Positions 38,880-46,721 of a DNA stretch of 64,000 nucleotides are shown here, piece after piece. The DNA comes from Dickeya fangzhongdai (lineage in GTDB: Bacteria; Pseudomonadota; Gammaproteobacteria; Enterobacterales; Enterobacteriaceae), in assembly GCF_002812485.1 (NCBI RefSeq), contig NZ_CP025003.1, forward strand, positions 4,774,001 to 4,838,000, in the 5' to 3' direction. Position 1 is the stretch's first letter, and each line of letters opens with the position of its first letter. The notes under the pieces were generated by a model. That model was not told the DNA's origin, searched no databases, and saw only the letters and a list, made by a program, of their open reading frames with translations. A program made the translations under genes and the position numbers.

Positions 38880-40103
38880 TCACACCGCTTTCGCGTCGCG
38901 CAACCCGCGCTGATACAACCGTACCGTCAGCAGCAGCCCAGCCAGCGCCAGCCCCGCCGCCGCCAGATAAATGGCATCGATATCGGTATAAGCCATCATG
39001 ACGCCGGCCGCCGGCCCAACCACCCCCAGCGACAAATCCAGAAAGATAGTGTACGTCGCCAACGCGCTGCCCTGATTCTGCGCCGACACCGCCTTGACCG
39101 CCACCACGCCCAACGCCGGGAACACCAGCGAAAATCCGGCGCCGGCAAAAAACGCGCCCGCTTCCGCCATCAGCGGGTGCGATGCCAGCCATACCAGCAC
39201 CAGACCGGCGCCCTCTACGAGAAAGCAGGCCAGCGCGACCCGCAGGCCGCCAAAACGGTTAATGACATTCGGGAACAACAGCCGGGTGCCGACAAAGGCG
39301 CAGCTGAACAGGCTCAGGGTCAGCGCGGCGCCGTCCCACTGACGGCTGGCGTAAAACAGGGTGATAAAAGTCGAGATCACGCCGAACCCGGCGGACGCCA
39401 GCGACAGAATCACGCCGTACAGCCAGACCTTGCCGAGCACCTCGCGGAACGGCAGCTTCTTGCCCGGCATCACCGTCACCGCCGGACGGGGCAACGCCAG
39501 CAGAATCGCCGCGCCGGCCACCAGCACGATCACGATCGACAGCAGCCACAACCCGCCCAGATGATAAATCCACACCCCCAGCGGCGCGCCAATCGCCATC
39601 GCGCCATAGGTCGCCACGCCGTTCCACGAAATCACCCGGCCGATATGCAGCGACCCGACTACACCGACGCCCCACAAGGTTGCGCCGGTGCCGGCGAAGC
39701 TCTGCCCAATGCCCAGCACCAGACGGCCGACGCACAACAGCGCCAGCGCCAGCACCGGCGAGCCGTCATTCCAGGCCGCCAGCGCATAAAATACGCCGCT
39801 CAGCAGCACGCCGGACAGCCCGAACACCACCACCTGCTTCGGCCCTTTCTCATCCGCATGACGACCGGCTCGCGGGCGACTGAGCAGAGTAGAAAAATAC
39901 TGCAGACTGATCACCAGCCCGGCCCAGAAGGCGCTGAACCCAAGCTGTTCATGCACATAGCCCGGCAACACCGCCAGCGGCAACCCGATATTCAGATAGC
40001 TGGCAAAGTTAAACATCACTACGGACATGATGCGCAAGTTTAGACGCAAGCCGCCGGGAGAGGGCTTGGGCGGCGTAGACACAGGCGGTGTGGAAGCTGG
40101 CAT
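38880..40103 (-). CDS. yhhS: MFS efflux carrier YhhS
   Basis: Major facilitator, 407 aa (E. coli 405), 12 TM segments, starting MPASTPPVSTPPKPSPGG; an ORF extension to 40,202 is not used. FGLSGVLLSGVFYALAAW, RLVLGIGQSFAGTGATLWGV and SWNGVATYGAMAIGAPLGVW are conserved YhhS segments. YhhS has been tied to resistance to several toxic compounds; the true substrate is not known. Confidence 0.87.
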   Translation of the reverse strand: MPASTPPVSTPPKPSPGGLRLNLRIMSVVMFNFASYLNIGLPLAVLPGYVHEQLGFSAFWAGLVISLQYFSTLLSRPRAGRHADEKGPKQVVVFGLSGVLLSGVFYALAAWNDGSPVLALALLCVGRLVLGIGQSFAGTGATLWGVGVVGSLHIGRVISWNGVATYGAMAIGAPLGVWIYHLGGLWLLSIVIVLVAGAAILLALPRPAVTVMPGKKLPFREVLGKVWLYGVILSLASAGFGVISTFITLFYASRQWDGAALTLSLFSCAFVGTRLLFPNVINRFGGLRVALACFLVEGAGLVLVWLASHPLMAEAGAFFAGAGFSLVFPALGVVAVKAVSAQNQGSALATYTIFLDLSLGVVGPAAGVMMAYTDIDAIYLAAAGLALAGLLLTVRLYQRGLRDAKAV

Positions 40104-40237
40104 GGAGAAATCGGCTCGCTTACGGGTCGCGTCGACAGGCGAACGCGGCAGACATTGTGAGATTCTGAGTATAAACAAGACACTTGCGTCTTTCAGCACC
40201 AATTAGCGTGCGTCGTCATACGACTTTGACCTCTGCG

Positions 40238-40275
40238 CTTTTACGCTTATATGACCTCTTTTACGCTTATATGAC
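40238..40275. repeat. Tandem 18-bp duplication between yhhS and yhjD
   Basis: CTTTTACGCTTATATGAC occurs twice, at 40,238-40,255 and 40,258-40,275, with a 2-bp spacer (20-bp period). It lies in the divergent promoter region; each copy contains a possible -10 (TTATAT). It could be a duplicated operator or promoter element. Confidence 0.85.
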
Positions 40276-40326
40276 AGAACCGCGCCTGCGTTATACTCAA
40301 CGGGATACGTCGTCAGGAGAGATTGC

Positions 40327-41313
40327 ATGCCTGTGAAGCTCAACCAGCCACGCCCCTCGACCGAACAGGACACGCCATCCGGCGCTTCCCGTCAGCGGTT
40401 CGGGTACCTAGCAGGCTGGCTGCACCGCATCAGGTCGGTGCCCGTTGTCGCCCATTTTATCCGCGCGGGAGACCGCTTTAACGACCGGATGGGCAACCAG
40501 TTCGGCGCCGCCATCACCTACTTTTCGTTTCTGTCGCTGATTCCGATTCTGATGGTATCGTTCGCCACGGCAGGGTTTGTGCTGGCTTCCAACCCCGACC
40601 TGCTGACCGGTCTCATCAACCGTATCGTCAACAGCATCAGCGACCCGAGTCTCGCCCGCACCCTGAAGAACACCGTTAATACCGCGGTACGACAGCGCAC
40701 CACCGTCGGGCTGACCGGTTTGCTGATCGCGCTCTATTCCGGCGTAAACTGGATAGGCAACCTGCGGGAGGCGATTCACGCCCAGTCGCGCGATGTGTGG
40801 GAGCGCCAGCCGCACGAGGAAGAGAAAATCTATCTGCGCTACCTGTGGGATTTTCTGTCGCTGATCGGGCTGCTGCTGGCGCTGGTGATCACGCTGTTTC
40901 TCACCTCGGTGGCCGGCAGCGCGCAGGCGACGATCGTCCGGGCCCTGGGTCTGGACGGCATTGATTGGTTGCGCCCGGTGATGACGCTGATTGCGCTGTC
41001 TATCTCCATCTTCGCCAACTATCTGCTGTTTTTGTGGATACTGTGGGTGCTGCCGCGCCATAACCCCCGGCGCGGACCGTTGTTGCGCGGCACGCTGATG
41101 GCGGCCATCGGCTTTGAAATGCTGAAGTTCGCCATGACCGTGGCGCTGCCTCAACTGGCGACATCGCCTTCCGGCGCCGCGTTTGGTTCCGTCATCGGCT
41201 TGATGACGTTTTTCTATTTCTTTGCCCGCCTGACGCTATTCTGCGCCGCCTGGATCGCCACGGCGGACCCGAAAACCGATACCAACACGCGGGCGCCGCT
41301 GCCCGACGCCTGA
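40327..41313 (+). CDS. yhjD: YhjD, YihY/BrkB-family inner-membrane protein
   Basis: Membrane protein of 328 aa with six TM segments (core residues 60-310). NDRMGNQFGAAITYFSFLSL, IPILMVSFATAGFVL and SGVNWIGNLREAIHAQSRDV are typical of YhjD within the YihY family. YhjD mutants of E. coli suppress loss of Kdo/lipid IVA maturation, pointing to lipid transport, but the activity is unsettled. It precedes kdgK as in E. coli. Confidence 0.88.
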   Translation: MPVKLNQPRPSTEQDTPSGASRQRFGYLAGWLHRIRSVPVVAHFIRAGDRFNDRMGNQFGAAITYFSFLSLIPILMVSFATAGFVLASNPDLLTGLINRIVNSISDPSLARTLKNTVNTAVRQRTTVGLTGLLIALYSGVNWIGNLREAIHAQSRDVWERQPHEEEKIYLRYLWDFLSLIGLLLALVITLFLTSVAGSAQATIVRALGLDGIDWLRPVMTLIALSISIFANYLLFLWILWVLPRHNPRRGPLLRGTLMAAIGFEMLKFAMTVALPQLATSPSGAAFGSVIGLMTFFYFFARLTLFCAAWIATADPKTDTNTRAPLPDA

Positions 41314-41341
41314 CCCCCATAGTCCATCAACAGGAGCGACC

Positions 41342-41545
41342 ATGCCTTTCGTCAACATTCGCATCACCAAAGACGGCGCCACCGCCGAACAAAAAAAGCA
41401 GCTGATTGCCGGCGTAACCCAGCTGCTGGTAGATACGCTGGGAAAAAATCCGGCCACGACCGTGGTCATCATTGATGAGGTGGAAACCGACAACTGGGGC
41501 ATTGGCGGACAGAGCGTCACCGAGCGCCGCCAGCAGGCTTCATAA
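41342..41545 (+). CDS. 4-oxalocrotonate tautomerase family protein
   Basis: Small enzyme of 67 aa; removal of Met exposes the catalytic Pro1 (MPFVNIRITKDGATAEQKKQ). The beta-alpha-beta fold residues LIAGVTQLLVDTLGKNPATT and VIIDEVETDNWGIGGQSV match the 4-OT family. It catalyses keto-enol tautomerisation of 2-oxo acids, usually as a hexamer. AGGAG lies 6 bases upstream. It sits between yhjD and kdgK, 28 bases after yhjD; a link to hexuronate metabolism is only suggested by position. Confidence 0.88.
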   Translation: MPFVNIRITKDGATAEQKKQLIAGVTQLLVDTLGKNPATTVVIIDEVETDNWGIGGQSVTERRQQAS

Positions 41546-41627
41546 CCGGACACACAACGTATCAATAGGCAACAGTCCGCTAAGGATCGGGATTACAAAC
41601 GGTTTTCCCGATCCACATCATGAAAAA

Positions 41628-41644
41628 ATAAAACATCGTTTCAT
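41628..41644 (+). promoter_or_regulatory. KdgR operator upstream of kdgK
   Basis: ATAAAACATCGTTTCAT matches the KdgR box (RATRAAAYRNYRTTTYATY, a palindrome repressing pectin catabolism genes in Dickeya and Pectobacterium). It lies about 85 bases before the kdgK start. Repression should be lifted by 2-keto-3-deoxygluconate. Confidence 0.82.
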
Positions 41645-41727
41645 CGCTATTGACTCCATGCTGCGTAATGTTGAGACTGGCGCTAGTTTCCGTTTGGTTC
41701 ACCTTCTCTTTTTACAGGTCAGCTGTC

Positions 41728-42660
41728 ATGACGACGAAGAACATTGCGATTATTGGCGAGTGCATGATTGAACTGTCACAGAAAGGCGCGGATCTCAACC
41801 GCGGTTTTGGTGGCGATACCCTCAACACTGCCGTCTACATCTCCCGTCAGGTAAAACCGGACGCGCTTGGCGTACATTACGTCACCGCGCTGGGTACCGA
41901 TTCCTTCAGTAGCGAAATGATGGCTGCCTGGCAAAAGGAAGGGGTCAAAACCGACTTGATCCAACGTCTGGACAACAAACTGCCGGGGCTGTATTTCATC
42001 GAAACCGACGCCACCGGCGAGCGCACCTTTTACTACTGGCGTAACGATGCCGCGGCCCGTTACTGGCTGGAAAGCCCGGATGCCGACACCATCAGTCAGC
42101 AACTGGCGCAGTTCGATTACATCTACCTGAGCGGCATCAGCCTGGCGATCCTGAATCAAGCCAGCCGTGCGCGCCTGCTGACGGTGCTGCACGCCTGCCG
42201 CGCCAACGGCGGCAAGGTAATTTTCGACAACAACTATCGCCCGCGCCTGTGGCAGAGCAAAGAAGAAACCCGTCAATCGTACAGCGATATGCTGGCCTGC
42301 ACGGATATCGCGTTCCTGACGCTGGACGACGAAGATATGCTGTGGGGCGAACTGCCGGTGGACGAGGTGCTGAAACGCACCCATAGCGCCGGAGTGACGG
42401 AAGTGGTGATCAAACGCGGCGCAGACTCCTGCCTGGTGTCGATCCAGGGCGAACCGCTGCAGGAAGTCCCGGCGATAAAGCTGCCCAAAGAAAAAGTCGT
42501 CGACACGACGGCGGCGGGCGATTCGTTCAGCGCCGGCTACCTGTCCGTGCGTCTGAACGGCGGCAGCGCGCAGGATGCCGCCAAACGCGGCCATCTCACC
42601 GCCAGCACCGTCATCCAGTATCGCGGCGCGATTATTCCGCTGGAAGCAATGCCTGCCTGA
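41728..42660 (+). CDS. kdgK: 2-dehydro-3-deoxygluconokinase KdgK
   Basis: Cytosolic PfkB-family kinase, 310 aa (E. coli 309), phosphorylating KDG to KDPG, a key step of pectin and hexuronate catabolism. MTTKNIAIIGECMIELSQKG is the proper start, and an open frame 26 codons upstream is ignored. GFGGDTLNTAVYISRQ is the substrate-site block, and VDTTAAGDSFSAGYLSV near residue 255-271 is the PfkB signature with catalytic Asp in AAGDSF. KdgR control is expected. Confidence 0.96.
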   Translation: MTTKNIAIIGECMIELSQKGADLNRGFGGDTLNTAVYISRQVKPDALGVHYVTALGTDSFSSEMMAAWQKEGVKTDLIQRLDNKLPGLYFIETDATGERTFYYWRNDAAARYWLESPDADTISQQLAQFDYIYLSGISLAILNQASRARLLTVLHACRANGGKVIFDNNYRPRLWQSKEETRQSYSDMLACTDIAFLTLDDEDMLWGELPVDEVLKRTHSAGVTEVVIKRGADSCLVSIQGEPLQEVPAIKLPKEKVVDTTAAGDSFSAGYLSVRLNGGSAQDAAKRGHLTASTVIQYRGAIIPLEAMPA

Positions 42661-42691
42661 GCAGGGTAACAGGTAACACGGCTGACTCAAT

Positions 42692-42734
42692 AAAAAACGC
42701 CGGTTCAGTCTCATGCTGAACCGGCGTTTTTATT
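42692..42734 (+). terminator. kdgK terminator
   Basis: AAAAACGCCGGTTCAG, a TCTCATG loop and CTGAACCGGCGTTTTT form a 16-bp symmetric stem ending in a T-run, a strong intrinsic terminator readable in both directions. Confidence 0.95.
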
Positions 42735-42981
42735 ACAAATAATTTATATCCATAATGCAAATGCAGCAAAGTCATGACTTCAATACCAAGTATTGGCATA
42801 ACAAATCTCATGACACTCAACGCTTTGGACTTCTTATAAATTAGATGTTTACTTGGCAATATAATCTGTTCTCCGGTAGTACACCTTTCATTATTTCCCA
42901 TTTTTTTAACTTCATCGCTAGCCGTAAGAATGCAAAACCGATAATATACAAAAATTACAATTTGTAGGTTTTGTTTGTCAC
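42735..42981. other. Left junction of the accessory insertion
   Basis: Low-GC sequence after the kdgK terminator, unlike the surrounding backbone. A minus-strand open frame here overlaps the terminator and is not credible. Promoter-like AT-rich blocks lie near 42,920-42,960 before the next gene. No IS left end was found. Confidence 0.5.
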
Positions 42982-43482
42982 ATGAAAGTCACCAAGCTAG
43001 ATAATCAATTACTTGAAAAAGCGACAGATATTTTTGCAAAACTCGGATTGCCCATTGAGCAAGCGATCAACGTGTTTTTGGCAAAATCTGTTCAGTCCAA
43101 AGGTTTTCCCTTTTCTGTTGCCCTTGAAAGTGAAACCCAGCCAGAGGGGTCATCACAGAGCAAAATCACCAACGCCGAGATCACAGAGGTGATTCATGAC
43201 TTGGTTGAGAACAACTTACCTCTAAGTGAAATAGAAAACCTCACTCAGTTGACCTATTGTCGCAACACCTTTGGACTTTCATTCCCTGTGCTGAAGCTTG
43301 CCAAATCACTTAGGCCAGAAGACATTCGCAGTGCGGCCAAAGATGCCAAAGAGCGAAACCGCTACTCAACCACCAAAGTGGCCCAGCGAGCAGACAAAAC
43401 CTACGTCATCTGCACACAATGGACCGACAGGCATCGCAATGCCTTTTGTCGCTGGCAAGGTATCTTTAGCCGCGAAGAGTAG
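42982..43482 (+). CDS. RelB/DinJ-like antitoxin domain fused to an unrecognised C-terminal domain
   Basis: 166 aa. The N-terminus (LLEKATDIFAKLGLPIEQAI, NVFLAKSVQSKGFPFSV, residues about 8-47) matches the ribbon-helix-helix RelB/DinJ antitoxin pattern. The remaining hundred residues include NNLPLSEIENLTQLTYCRNT, FGLSFPVLKL and TYVICTQWTDRHRNAFCRW, a compact domain I cannot name but which looks conserved. The usual partner, a RelE/YafQ toxin of about 90 aa, is not downstream; a rhuM-type gene follows after 93 nt. Low GC and insertion between kdgK and yhjJ suggest horizontal transfer. It may be an antitoxin, a repressor, or an orphan of a lost pair. Confidence 0.75.
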   Translation: MKVTKLDNQLLEKATDIFAKLGLPIEQAINVFLAKSVQSKGFPFSVALESETQPEGSSQSKITNAEITEVIHDLVENNLPLSEIENLTQLTYCRNTFGLSFPVLKLAKSLRPEDIRSAAKDAKERNRYSTTKVAQRADKTYVICTQWTDRHRNAFCRWQGIFSREE

Positions 43483-43575
43483 CTAACCGGCAAGAAAAAA
43501 CCGATCAATACACTGATTTTTGACATGATGATACAGCGTAGTAGAGCCACTCAATAACGCAGAGAGGTTGATTAA

Positions 43576-44610
43576 ATGGCAGATAGCACACCTCAAGCAC
43601 CACAAGGTGAGTTTGTTCTCTTCACCAGTGCTGACGGTCAAACGCGCGTTGAGTGTCGTTTTGAGTCCGATACGTTGTGGCTTTCTCAAGCTGCAATGGC
43701 AGAACTTTATGATAAAGATGTTCGCACAATTAATGAGCACCTGATCAATATCTACAATGAAGGTGAGCTTGTACAAAACGCAACTATCCGGAAATTCCGG
43801 ATAGTTCGATTAGAAGGTACTCGTCAAATATCTCGCGAAATTGATCACTACAATCTCGATGCAATTCTAGCGGTAGGCTACCGGGTTCGTTCACAACGTG
43901 GCACACAGTTTCGCCAATGGGCGACACAAATACTGAAAGAGTACCTTATTAAGGGCTTCGTCATGGATGACGAGCGCCTGAAAAACCCGCCCGTTGGTCA
44001 TTCCGCTGTGCCAGATTACTTTGATGAAATGCTGGAACGCATTCGCGATATCCGAGCCAGTGAGCGACGTGTTTATCTGCGGGTGAAAGAAATCTTTACT
44101 ATGGCCGCCGACTACGAGCCATCCAACCAAGAGACTAACCGTTTCTTTCAAACCATCCAAAACAAGCTGCATTATGCCTGCACGCATATGACGGCCGCTG
44201 AGCTTATCGCCCGCCGTGTAGATGCCAGTAAACCGGATATGGGCCTGACCAGCTATAAAGGCGATGAAGTACGCAAGACAGACGTCACTATTGCAAAGAA
44301 CTACCTACGTGAAGACGAAATCAAAGAGCTCAATCGTATCGTCAATATGTGGCTCGATTTTGCCGAAGACCAGGCTTTACGCCGCAAGCAGGTATTCTTG
44401 CAGGACTGGGCCGATAAGCTTGACCAGTTCTTGAGTTTTAACGATCGGGATGTTTTAAGCGGTGCCGGGAAAATCTCCAAAAAAGACGCAGATGATAAGG
44501 CAAAATTGGAGTTTGACCGCTTTGCAGTACAGCGCCGTCGCTTAAAAGAAGCCGAAGGCGCACAAGCCAATATCGCTGCACTCAAGGCAATACTTAAAAA
44601 GGACAAATAG
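43576..44610 (+). CDS. RhuM-family protein
   Basis: 344 aa, matching the virulence RhuM family first noted in Salmonella SPI-3. The N-terminal DNA-binding-like domain (WLSQAAMAELYDKDVRTINE, HLINIYNEGEL, HYNLDAILAVGYRVRSQRGT, QFRQWATQILKEYLIKGFV) spans residues 30-130. The C-terminal helical region (IRASERRVYLRVKEIFTMAA, TSYKGDEVRKTDVTIAKNYL) fills the rest. A GAGAGG ribosome site is well placed. Biochemical function is not established for the family; fusions with Fic domains elsewhere suggest a toxin-related role (inference). The gene contains a striking palindrome. Confidence 0.85.
   Translation: MADSTPQAPQGEFVLFTSADGQTRVECRFESDTLWLSQAAMAELYDKDVRTINEHLINIYNEGELVQNATIRKFRIVRLEGTRQISREIDHYNLDAILAVGYRVRSQRGTQFRQWATQILKEYLIKGFVMDDERLKNPPVGHSAVPDYFDEMLERIRDIRASERRVYLRVKEIFTMAADYEPSNQETNRFFQTIQNKLHYACTHMTAAELIARRVDASKPDMGLTSYKGDEVRKTDVTIAKNYLREDEIKELNRIVNMWLDFAEDQALRRKQVFLQDWADKLDQFLSFNDRDVLSGAGKISKKDADDKAKLEFDRFAVQRRRLKEAEGAQANIAALKAILKKDK
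43782..43806. repeat. 25-bp perfect palindrome inside the rhuM-family coding sequence
   Basis: AACTATCCGGAA, a single A, and TTCCGGATAGTT form two exact 12-bp arms. It codes for TIRKFRIV around residues 69-77. Such a long perfect symmetry is unlikely in a coding stretch by chance and could be an operator for the protein itself or its neighbour, or a recombination or regulatory site. Confidence 0.85.
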
Positions 44611-44618
44611 CCGTTTAA

Positions 44619-44810
44619 TCTGTCAGAACGGATAGCCACCGAAAACTTGATATTCGGTGGTACAAAAAGCGTAATGCCGTTGAACGCTATTTTGCCCGGC
44701 TGAAGGAACATCGCCGTATTGCAACCCGCTCGGAAAAAACAGCCAAAAACTACCTGAGTATGCTTAAACTGGGTGCTATCCGGTTATTTTTAAAGCGGTT
44801 GTCAAATTAA
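44619..44810 (+). pseudogene. 3' remnant of an IS5-type transposase with right IS end
   Basis: A 63-codon frame ending in stop reads IRWYKKRNAVERYFARLKEH, RRIATRSEKTAKNYLSMLKL, GAIRLFLKRLSN. The ERxFxRLKxxRRIATR block is the C-terminal catalytic region (Glu of DDE) of IS5-group transposases. It begins right after the rhuM-family gene, preceded by an in-frame stop. The following GGGACACTCC at 44,811-44,820 looks like the outer end of the terminal inverted repeat. Everything to the left of the IS, including its start, is gone. Confidence 0.85.
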
Positions 44811-44828
44811 GGGACACTCCTAGTCTAT

Positions 44829-46286
44829 CTATTGTGCCGGTGCCGCAGACGCGGCGTTATTATCCGGCTGCATGATGCTCATGTAGGTTTCCCGCAACGC
44901 CTTCATGTTGGCTTCCGGCTCGCCCTGCGGCTGTAGCATCACCAACGTCGCTTCCTGAGACAACTGCTGATGCAGTTCCTGATTCAGCATCTCCAGCGTG
45001 ACCGACGACAGGTAGTTCTGGCGCAGCTTCTGATACTGCTCCGGCGCAATGTCCACCACCCCGTTTTTCTGCGAACGCAGACGCTGGTCCATCAGAATAT
45101 CGGTACTGGCGCGGGCATACGTGGCGAACAGCTTGCTCAGCTCTTCCGCTTTACGCGCCATCAGCGTGTCAAACTCCGCCTGAGACAGTCCTTTATCCCG
45201 CAGCGCCAGTAGCTCTTTGCTCAGGAAAGTCACGCCGGCCTGCGCCGATTCGCTGGTGACATTGTCCAGATGGATGGCGCACTGGGCGCGGGCATACACC
45301 ACATTGCAGTCAAAACGCACGTTGGTGTCTTTCAGCGGGCTTTTGGTCAGCACCTGCTGCATATGCCAGAACAGCGCTTCGCGCGCCAAATCACTATGCC
45401 AGTAGCGGGCCAGCGCCTGAGAATCGCGGATAGGCTGCCACGGCATGTCCCATACCAACGACAGGATATCCTGCTTCGCACTGCTGTCCATCAGGCTGAT
45501 CGGCGTCGATGGCATCGCGGACAGCGTCGGCAACGGAGAAGGCGTCACCCGCTTGCCCTGCAACGGCGAAAACACTCTGTCGATCTGCTCGGCGATGACG
45601 CGGCTGTCGACATTGCCCACTACATACAGCGTCATGGCGTCCGGGGTGTACCAGGTTTTGTAGTATTTGTTCAGCTGTTCGGCATTCACCGACGCCTTGA
45701 GCGGTTGCCCCGGCGCATACGACAACAGCGACGACCCTTTCAGGCGGTAGCGCCAGCTCGGGTCTTGCGGATTGGTGGGCGCGGTCGCCACCGGATCAAT
45801 CATCTTCATCGCCGACGCGATGCGTTTATCATTAATCTGCAACTGGCCCGCGGTGTCCGCCAGCCAGCTCAACGCATCTTTCAACAGGTCAGGCCGGTTA
45901 TTCGGCAGACTCAGATTGTAAGAGGTAAAGTCATACGATGTGGTAGCCGGGGGCAATGGTCGGGTTTCGCTCTCAGACTGCTGCCACAACGACGGTAGCT
46001 GCCCGGCGGAAAAGGTGTCGCGCGGCAACAACGCCAGACGCGGAATAAAATGGGAAAACCCCGTCTGTTGCGCATTTTCCGTCAGTGAACCGGTATTAAT
46101 CATCAACCGTAGTTCAATCCGGTCGCTGGGACGCTGGGGTGTTGCAAGAAGCTGCCAGCTAAAGCCGTTATCCAGCTTGCCCTGTTGCCAGGCGGGATCG
46201 GGTTGTAGTGCTTCAGCCTGCACGTTGCCGACGGCAGCCGCCAGCAACACTCCACCAACAAAAAGGCCAAATTTGGTGCCTTGCAT
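44829..46286 (-). CDS. yhjJ: YhjJ, periplasmic M16-like protein lacking the zinc site
   Basis: 485 aa from MQGTKFGLFVGGVLLAAAVG with a signal peptide cut near VQA; upstream ATG at 46,361 is not supported. It has the two-lobed pitrilysin-type fold (NGFSWQLLATPQRPSDRIEL, LRLMINTGSLTENAQQTG; VVGNVDSRVIAEQIDRVFSP). The M16 zinc motif HxxEH should be at GFSHFIPRLALL but reads SHFIP, so catalysis is unlikely, as also noted for the E. coli homologue. The role is unknown; it lies between kdgK and dctA in the conserved order. Confidence 0.85.
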   Translation of the reverse strand: MQGTKFGLFVGGVLLAAAVGNVQAEALQPDPAWQQGKLDNGFSWQLLATPQRPSDRIELRLMINTGSLTENAQQTGFSHFIPRLALLPRDTFSAGQLPSLWQQSESETRPLPPATTSYDFTSYNLSLPNNRPDLLKDALSWLADTAGQLQINDKRIASAMKMIDPVATAPTNPQDPSWRYRLKGSSLLSYAPGQPLKASVNAEQLNKYYKTWYTPDAMTLYVVGNVDSRVIAEQIDRVFSPLQGKRVTPSPLPTLSAMPSTPISLMDSSAKQDILSLVWDMPWQPIRDSQALARYWHSDLAREALFWHMQQVLTKSPLKDTNVRFDCNVVYARAQCAIHLDNVTSESAQAGVTFLSKELLALRDKGLSQAEFDTLMARKAEELSKLFATYARASTDILMDQRLRSQKNGVVDIAPEQYQKLRQNYLSSVTLEMLNQELHQQLSQEATLVMLQPQGEPEANMKALRETYMSIMQPDNNAASAAPAQ

Positions 46287-46365
46287 GTGAACCCCTACTT
46301 TAATCACTAACCAATACAGTATGTTTTTGTGAATTCGGGCGGCATCGTCCTGCCGCCTCACGTGT

Positions 46366-46524
46366 TATACCCAAAATAAGTCGAGTTGCAGGGCAAAACG
46401 ATCGCGCTTTGAACAACACAACGCATCGGCCCTTCAAGGGCAAGGCGCATACGAGCCTTGTAACGCGGCAACCGGGTGAGTGAGGGCAGCCAACGCACCT
46501 GCAACATGAAGTATGACGGGTATA
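46366..46524. repeat. Palindromic intergenic repeat, longest copy
   Basis: The left end TATACCCAAAATAAGTCGAG, then TTGCAGG, and the right end CCTGCAACATGAAGTATGAC, then GGGTATA, are inverted repeats about 159 bp apart. The core has GC-rich GGCCCTTCAAGGGCAAGGC. It has the best-preserved ends of the family members in this window. Confidence 0.82.
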
Positions 46525-46657
46525 TTCGCCTCACAAAAAAGAGAAGCGAAGTGTACCATCCCGTTAGACAGCGTGCTTTCGTCTATGTCACTCAACGACG
46601 TGAAATAAAGAGTAAAAAAACTAAATGCGTCTAAATCTAGCACAGAATGGATAAGAA

Positions 46658-46690
46658 TTACCCACAGTCCGCGAAGCGAACTGTGGGTAA
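46658..46690 (-). terminator. dctA terminator
   Basis: TTACCCACAGT and ACTGTGGGTAA form a perfect 11-bp stem around an 11-nt loop, 31 bases past the dctA stop; TTCTTATCC follows on the minus strand. Confidence 0.8.
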
Positions 46691-46721
46691 CTGGCAGGAG
46701 TGAATCCGCGTTAACGCGCTA

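Larger units (their letters stand above)
46287..46721. other. Spacer between dctA and yhjJ, with repeat and terminator
   Basis: This 435-base interval holds the yhjJ leader, the palindromic repeat at 46,366-46,524 and the dctA terminator at 46,658-46,690. No gene is supported. Confidence 0.6.

Noticed and set aside
42632..42901. 89-codon minus-strand frame between kdgK and the RelB-like gene
   Set aside because: It runs through the strong kdgK terminator and into the kdgK 3' end; no start signal or homology is visible.
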